A program made the position numbers and the translations under genes. From the NCBI GenBank assembly GCA_003427395.1, contig BFEA01000438.1, forward strand, positions 766,580-799,649: a DNA stretch of 33,070 nucleotides, in the 5' to 3' direction. The notes under the pieces are model-generated. The model saw only the letters and a program-made list of their open reading frames with translations, did not search any database and had not been told where the DNA came from. Shown here piece by piece: positions 27,880 to 33,070 of the stretch. The first letter of the stretch is position 1; every line of letters starts with the position of its first letter. This stretch comes from Chara braunii (Eukaryota > Streptophyta > Charophyceae > Charales > Characeae).

Positions 27880-30580
27880 ATGTGTGGGCGTAACCGCTGT
27901 CCGCAACAGCCAATCACACGCAGCAATTGCCAGCCATAACCATCTGCCGCAGCCTGCATTAACTAGTAGTGGCCGTCGTTGGCCAATAGCAGCGCCCAAC
28001 AACTTGCATCAGTCAACGCGCAGTAGTAGCCTGTGCCCAACTAACAACAGCCCTCCCCAGTACCCTGCGCACAGGCTGTAGATGCAGTAGGCAGCAGCTG
28101 TCACCCGTAGCAGGTTATACACAGTCTGCCACGCAGGCCACCGAGCAGCACACTGGCCAGCATCTTCCCTGCAGTTTTTCAACAGTTAGCTGAGCTCATA
28201 CAACCATTGCCTGTAGTAGTTAGGGAACCGAGGTAGTGTGTTGTCCTTGGTGCGCTCTGCACAGCGTCCCTGGGCGTTGCGTCTTTCAGCGGCCTCAGTA
28301 CCCAACCCCCCACAGTGTACGAGCCCGGTCATTGGTACCCAGTCCACACCACCCTTACTCATCAACAGGCATAGTACCCTCCACAATCTCCAACACAGGC
28401 GCCCACATGCCCGGTGTTCCCCACTGAGGTACTCACACTGACACCCAAGGGCCCGTTAGCGAGGACGTTGTAGCCCTGCTAGCTAGAGTAAAGCTCAACG
28501 ATCCCGACATGTTCCCAGCACACTAGCCCTGAGCCCCATTGAGGCAGCACTAGAGGAGACAAAGCAATAGAGTTGAGCACAACAGTGAATAAGAGGTAGT
28601 ACAGTCGGTAATAGACTCACAGTAATCCGCGGCTGACTATAGCTTACTGCTACAGTTAGCTGAGTCAGTTGAATCGTGTAACGGTGCTGGTTCTCATATT
28701 GCAATGGCACCTCGACCACCCGTTGGCTCAGCTTCTCAAGGAAGTCAGTGCCCCAGCGTGCTCAACTCTCCCCTAGTAATAGGCACGGCCACCGGACATG
28801 GCTTAGACGCCACAGTCCTTATTGCTTCAGAATACGGCACCGCATCTCTTCCTCTGGTAAGGCAGACCCCGTCCGAAGGATTCCTCCACTCGAACCCAGG
28901 CAGAGGCACCGGTACAACGACCTGGTTCGCTCGTAGGTAACAACGGCCCCTTCGCTGAACCCTCAGGTAGCACTTTGACGAGTTCCTGATGAGTAAGCTT
29001 GCTTCAATGAATCGTGCCCGCTGGTCGCACGCCCCCCTTTCCTTGCTTGTGAAGGCACCCAACCGCCTGTATGGCCAGGTTCACTCGTAGTCTCGATCTG
29101 GTGCCTTTGAACAGAGGGCAACACCACCAGCCCACCCACCGGGTTACTGAGCAATTTGGTGCTGCAGCCGGCCTTCGGGTTCCCTTTCACTTCCCACCCC
29201 GAGGTAAGAGTTCTCTCTCCCTCTTTCTCTGCTCGCGCATGTGGGCCGTCATAACTGCGCTATGCCACTATGTCAGCCGGTCCCGCGATCATGACTTCGC
29301 GAGGCAGCGGTGATGAGCAGCGAGCGACTACTGTTAATGAAGCGCCTTCTCTCCCTCGGCCCGTTGTGATGGCCCCGCCCCGCAGTCGCACATCCTCCCT
29401 CCAACACGCTGGGTAAAGTTCGAATGGATCTTTCGCTAAAATGTGGATAGATTCACCCGAGATCGGTAAGTCACGCCCCCTCCCTGTGGCGCAGCTCCTA
29501 ACACCGCTCCTAGCCGACGTACTATCTTCTATGCAAAACTGCTACTATTACCACTCTCACGAGTCACAACACTCATAACCCCGACTTATCACATCGCCTT
29601 GCTCCCTTCTATGGAGGGTTGCACGGTACAACGCTCCTTCACCCCGCCATATCCCTTTAGTCCATCACTTTCACACACCCCGTTCTTGGTGTAGCTCCTC
29701 CCTCCTTGCCTTTCCCTCTAAGCTGGGTGCGGGATCGAGGTCGCTTGGGTCAAAACTCGAGGGGACGAATCCTTGGTCACCCGATTCTGCCAAGGGTCAA
29801 GCGAACTGCTAAAATCTCAAGTCCGCCATATCCCACCTCCTTCACTGCTTGTTTCTTCGAAGTGCGCCCCGATTCGGCCCCCTCTTTGCGGACGTATCCG
29901 GCGCGATCCCGTACCAGATTCGGGTTGTCTTTCCCTTTGTGCGGTCTTTGCCTCTCGTATTGCCTTCCTCGTTCACCTTGTCCCCTCCGGCATCACGGCT
30001 ATCTCCCTCCGCCTATGATCGGGTGCTAGCCCGAATTCCACTTCAATACCGACAGCAGAACGTTAGTAGCGAGTGCCGAAACTCATCGCGGAGAGCACAT
30101 TGGCAACGCCCAATGCTAGGGCGCGCGGTCCTTACCCGGCTGTTCGGGCCCGCCCAATGTCTCGGCAGTCGGGAGCTCTGCGCAGTGACTGCTCTTCTCC
30201 CCATCGCCCCCCGCATCATCCGCCTTCGAAGTCGCTGTAACAGCGCTTCCGCACGGTCCACGTAAAATAGCTGGTCGACTCGCTGCCACAGCCTGACTTA
30301 TACCTTTGGTCGACGTCGACCTTCCCTTCCCTCCGGCTCTCAGCACCGACATCCCTACTTGGTCCCTCACAACCGAATCCACGGGAACCGGGGCCGGGCA
30401 TTGCCTATTCCACGCAGCGGGGTTCACCTTGGCCTACAGGTTTCAGCCCATCAAGGGACTTTGGGCAGCCTATGGTGGCCAATACCTCGACCTCCAGGGA
30501 CTGTCGCAGCTGCGACCTATAACACACCTACTAGTCAATAATAAGGAAAAACCAAAAAGAAGGAAAAGAGGAAATAGCAC

Positions 30581-30606
30581 ATAATAATAATAATAATAAT
30601 AATAAA
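30581..30606. repeat. (ATA)n microsatellite
   Basis: About eight AAT/ATA units. On the opposite strand it forms the ATT-rich end of dispersed repeat copy c. Confidence 0.95.
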
Positions 30607-31294
30607 AGAACTACCGTGATTGGGGATAAAACGCATGCCTTATAGGCACCCCGCCAGCCCCATACGTCGGCCCCGTTATCGCGCCCATCAGCAAAACTGA
30701 GGGGGATAGCCCCGTCGGGCCCTCAACCCCTCAGTTTCCTCTAAGATGCTCCGCCGCTCCCACGCTGCCGCCTGCTGGCCTCGTACCCGATATCTCTGCC
30801 GTGTAAACCCGGTACCGTAACCTATAGGGCTAAGCCCAAGCCTGGTATGGCCTCGTGCAAAATCCTATATACAGTGGTGTACGCACCCCCTAGGTCTAGG
30901 AAATAGCCCGGCCTTCACTCCCTCTTCTAGCTACGCACGCTGCTGCTAGGCACCGGCACTGGCCTATCCCCTCGCACCGTAGCCACCCCGCGCTCTGCCT
31001 AGTATATCAGGCCTATCAGTGGTCAACCGTCCAGAGGAAAAGTAAGCTCTTTATACCAACTAACCAAAAACGGGCCGGCTACGTATGTCGGTCGCATAAT
31101 TAAAAAAAACAGAGAAATCACACGCGCGCCTTAATCCTGCGCGCCCACTCACGCCCTACCTTGGTCAACCATCCCACCTATGTAATCAAGCAGTCTTAGC
31201 CGCGACTCGCGTGGTACACTAGGACTTATAGACTTACTTCCTGTCAAGTGCAAAAACTAGGGCGGATACCCTTGTCAGGGTATTCGCACCGACA
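30607..31294 (-). repeat. Dispersed repeat copy c (longest)
   Basis: On the minus strand it begins TGTCGGTGCGAATACCC, can form the hairpin AATACCC/GGGTAT, and ends at the ATT run. A TATAAAG lies at about 31050-31060 on the minus strand, which would fit an LTR promoter. It matches copy a over its first 190 bp and copy b over both its first part and the GGCTATCCCCC part. It directly abuts the cut end of the hAT N-terminal half. Confidence 0.65.
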
Positions 31295-31301
31295 CCAGTA
31301 C

Positions 31302-32853
31302 TCTAGGTCGATGAAGGCAGCCGCGCAGTGCAGCTCGCTCCTCATGAAAGACCACCGATGCATTAGAATGTCCTCAATGTCGGACTTCTCACCCGGGGTG
31401 ACACAGTCAAGGCCATACATTCTCTTGACGAGCGCATCTATCTCGAAGTAGACCTTCGACATTGTTGCGTCTGGCCCGTCGACCAGGAGCAATAGCTCCA
31501 CAACAAGAGACATCACTGCAATGGCCTTGTCCACCTTGTCCCAAAACCTGTCCCGTCCGAGCACGATGAAGGTTACCTCACGGAAAGCAGCGAGCTGATT
31601 TGCCCTCACCATCTTGTCCATCCACGCCGTGTCGCGGATGCACTTCTCCAGTGCATTCCTCCCTCTATGCAGTGAAGCCAGCATGTCGTGACTTGTGGCA
31701 AATCGGGTAACCGCCGACCGCTTCAACTTCAAATTCAGTGAGAATTTATCGTACAAAGCCCTTGCCTTGTCCACATTCGTGAAAAATTTGCCGACTGCAT
31801 TCCCGGCGTCGATGACCGCCGCCAGCCAACCGAGTTGCTTGTACATGTCCTTGAGTGCTAGATCGAGGGCATGCGCAGTGCAACCGACACAAAAAATTTG
31901 AGGGTAAGCGGCCTCCACCATCTTACCCACCTTCACACACACCCTTGCGTTGTCCATGACAACACCGATCACCGCGTTCGACCGGATCTCCTTCATCACC
32001 CCATCAAGGATCTTGAAATACATCGCCGCGTCCTTGTCTTTCCCCTCCATGTACACCGATTTCCAAAAAACGGTCCCTATCGCGGATGACACCATCACAT
32101 TCGGATGGGGGTGGTTGCGTCTGTCAGACCAACCATCCATCTGAAGCATGCAGCCGGTGACCTGCCACTTCGTGATCATGTCGATCACATCTGCTTTCGT
32201 CCTTCCGAACGCGCCGTTCAGCCTCTTCGTTCGTGCCTCGTCCCTATGGTACGACAACCATGACGGATGTGCCTTCATCGTTGTCGACGAGACTGAAGGG
32301 CTGGTTCGTGCAGAACAGGAAGTTATCAAGGAAGCGGCTCGTGTGCTCATTACGAGTAATGATGCTGTCCGCATCCTCGACAAGTGTCTGCCTCATCGGC
32401 CGGCCTGTTCGGGGTGCTGCAGGGCCGGTCTCCCCACAAGCCGCCACTGGCAATTGTACTCTGCCAACATCCGCCGTTCCACTGCCAACACCCGTAACCA
32501 GACTGCTAGCAGATGGCAGATTGCTTGTCGATGCAGAACTCTTCCCCCCCGTTTCAATCAACTCTGCGAGGTGCTTCCCCATAAATCCCCTCCGCCCTTC
32601 TCGCCCTCTCCTCAGCTGACAACAGTCTAATTAGGAGGTCTAGGCTGCACCTGTTCAGAAAGTGATTTCGCAGATTTGACGCAGTCCCGTCAAATCGGGT
32701 CTCGCAGTAATTGCAGACCCAATGTTTTGACCCCTTTCTTAGGTTCCTCCCCACGGGATCATCGTCCCTGAAGTGCTGCTTCAAGTCCTCAACCAGTTGC
32801 TTCGGAAGCGCGGGCGCCATTGCTGCTGTCACCTGCATCATGGGGAAGGCCAC
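31302..32853 (-). pseudogene. hAT transposase, N-terminal half with BED finger
   Basis: The start is an ATG at 32853. A BED-type zinc finger is at residues 47-69 (CNYC ... HFLNRC). After a Ser-rich linker in a shifted frame (FLFCTNQPFSLVDNDE, 32244-32582) a DUF659-like catalytic region follows: QMDGWSD with the first catalytic Asp, GVVMDNARV with the second, and the CVGCTAHALDLALKD motif. The frame stays open to AAAFIDLEY, where it is cut. Two frameshifts, near 32580 and 32270, make it non-functional. The final 18 residues of the open frame are translated repeat, not transposase. Confidence 0.88.
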
Positions 32854-32997
32854 GATGTCGAATGCTGGTCAGCCCCTCGAATGACAAATCATCCCCCTCG
32901 TCCATCTCCCCCCTCTACCCTTTCAGCCCCCTCGAATGTGCGACATCCTAGTGGGAATACCCCAAAAAGAAAGGAAAAATAAAATAAAAATAGGAGG

Positions 32998-33000
<3 letters not shown>
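32854..33000. other. Upstream flank of the hAT gene
   Basis: Short stretch before the hAT start on its coding strand. It has the word CATTCGAGGGGGCTGA and a similar CATTCGAGGGGCTGA 50 bp apart, a small direct repeat that might be subterminal. No terminal inverted repeat was found before the microsatellite. Confidence 0.4.

Positions 33001-33070
<70 letters not shown>
33001..33070. repeat. (AG)n microsatellite at window end
   Basis: An uninterrupted AG run of 35 units up to the last base of the window. Confidence 0.99.

Larger units (their letters stand above)
27141..30580. other. 3.4 kb without a recognisable gene
   Basis: A pyrimidine tract at 27170-27190 opens the stretch. 27800-28200 is rich in CAGCAG/GCAG words and gives Gln-rich peptides with stops. 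Around 28470-28530 one frame gives EDVVALLARVKLNDPDMFPA, which looks protein-like but is cut by stops soon after. A 48-codon open frame starts at 29265 (MSAGPAIMTSRG). The rest is CT-rich. This could be the worn internal part of a retroelement or an old non-coding locus; I cannot decide. Confidence 0.4.
23343..31294. mobile_element. 7.95-kb insertion that splits the hAT gene
   Basis: The hAT frame stops at 31298-31301 (FIDLEY) and resumes at 23336-23339 (YSALTQ). The insert begins TGTCGAG and ends CCGACA, so TGTCG/CGACA are inverted terminal words of LTR type. Flanks are CCGG and CCAG; alternatively GTAC stands at both sides (23336-23339 and 31298-31301) and would be a perfect 4-bp duplication with slightly longer ends. 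The two ends are not homologous LTRs in the copies visible here, so the insert is composite or one LTR has been lost. Contents: R2, the unassigned 3.4 kb, and repeat copy c. Confidence 0.55.

Noticed and set aside
23343-31294. Complete LTR retrotransposon with two intact LTRs
   Set aside because: Terminal TGTCG/CGACA words fit, but the sequence at the left end (R2) and at the right end (repeat copy c) are not homologous, and no pol domain is found between.
31695-32619. Plus-strand frames over the hAT N-terminal half
   Set aside because: The minus strand carries the BED finger and both catalytic Asp motifs; the plus frames show nothing.

Overview
The window looks like heterochromatic, transposon-packed nuclear DNA of a eukaryote, most likely of the green lineage and possibly a streptophyte alga. 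The basis is chromodomain-bearing Ty3/gypsy elements, an initiator-Met-tRNA-type primer binding site, a U6 snRNA copy, a BED-finger hAT transposase, and long AT-rich repeats carrying motifs of the kind found in plant LTR elements. The species call is inference. I found no intact host gene; almost every coding stretch is a decayed transposon gene.

Layout. 1-1640: purine-rich DNA with GA microsatellites and a 132-bp MITE. 1644-10196: a deep nest. A second MITE copy (ends 1644 and 10196, 3-bp AAA duplication) is split by a SINE-like unit (tRNA-like head at 1689, A/TAA tail ending about 10120). That unit is split by a full-length minus-strand Ty3/gypsy element (2005-9783, LTRs of 940 and 929 bp, CTTG duplication) and by a U6 retropseudogene with an 11-bp duplication. 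The gypsy pol gene is itself split by two foldback elements (4130-5072 and 6143-6598), each with a 4-bp palindromic duplication (GGCC, GTAC). 10256-16970: a second, plus-strand Ty3/gypsy chromovirus lacking a visible gag, with protease, RT, RNase H, integrase and chromodomain, badly mutated. 17560-21235 and 23340-27140: two same-orientation copies of a long AT-rich repeat that holds a tandem array with about 120-bp spacing and a family of small hairpins. 21236-33000: a minus-strand hAT transposase gene cut in two; the C-terminal half (22018-23335) and N-terminal half (31302-32853) are separated by about 7.95 kb that includes the second long repeat. 27140-30580 holds no gene I can recognise. 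The window begins and ends in AG microsatellite, so it may be a whole contig.

The most promising unexplained material is (1) the pair of foldback elements with matching subterminal GGTTAAC blocks and shared CCACTTCAGG cores, inserted twice into one retrotransposon; (2) the hairpin series at 20209-21226 and 26413-27127, where the loop is conserved while the stem sequence changes on both sides so that pairing is kept; and (3) the hAT transposase with an unusual C-terminal AT-hook, Lys/Ala-rich and acidic tail.
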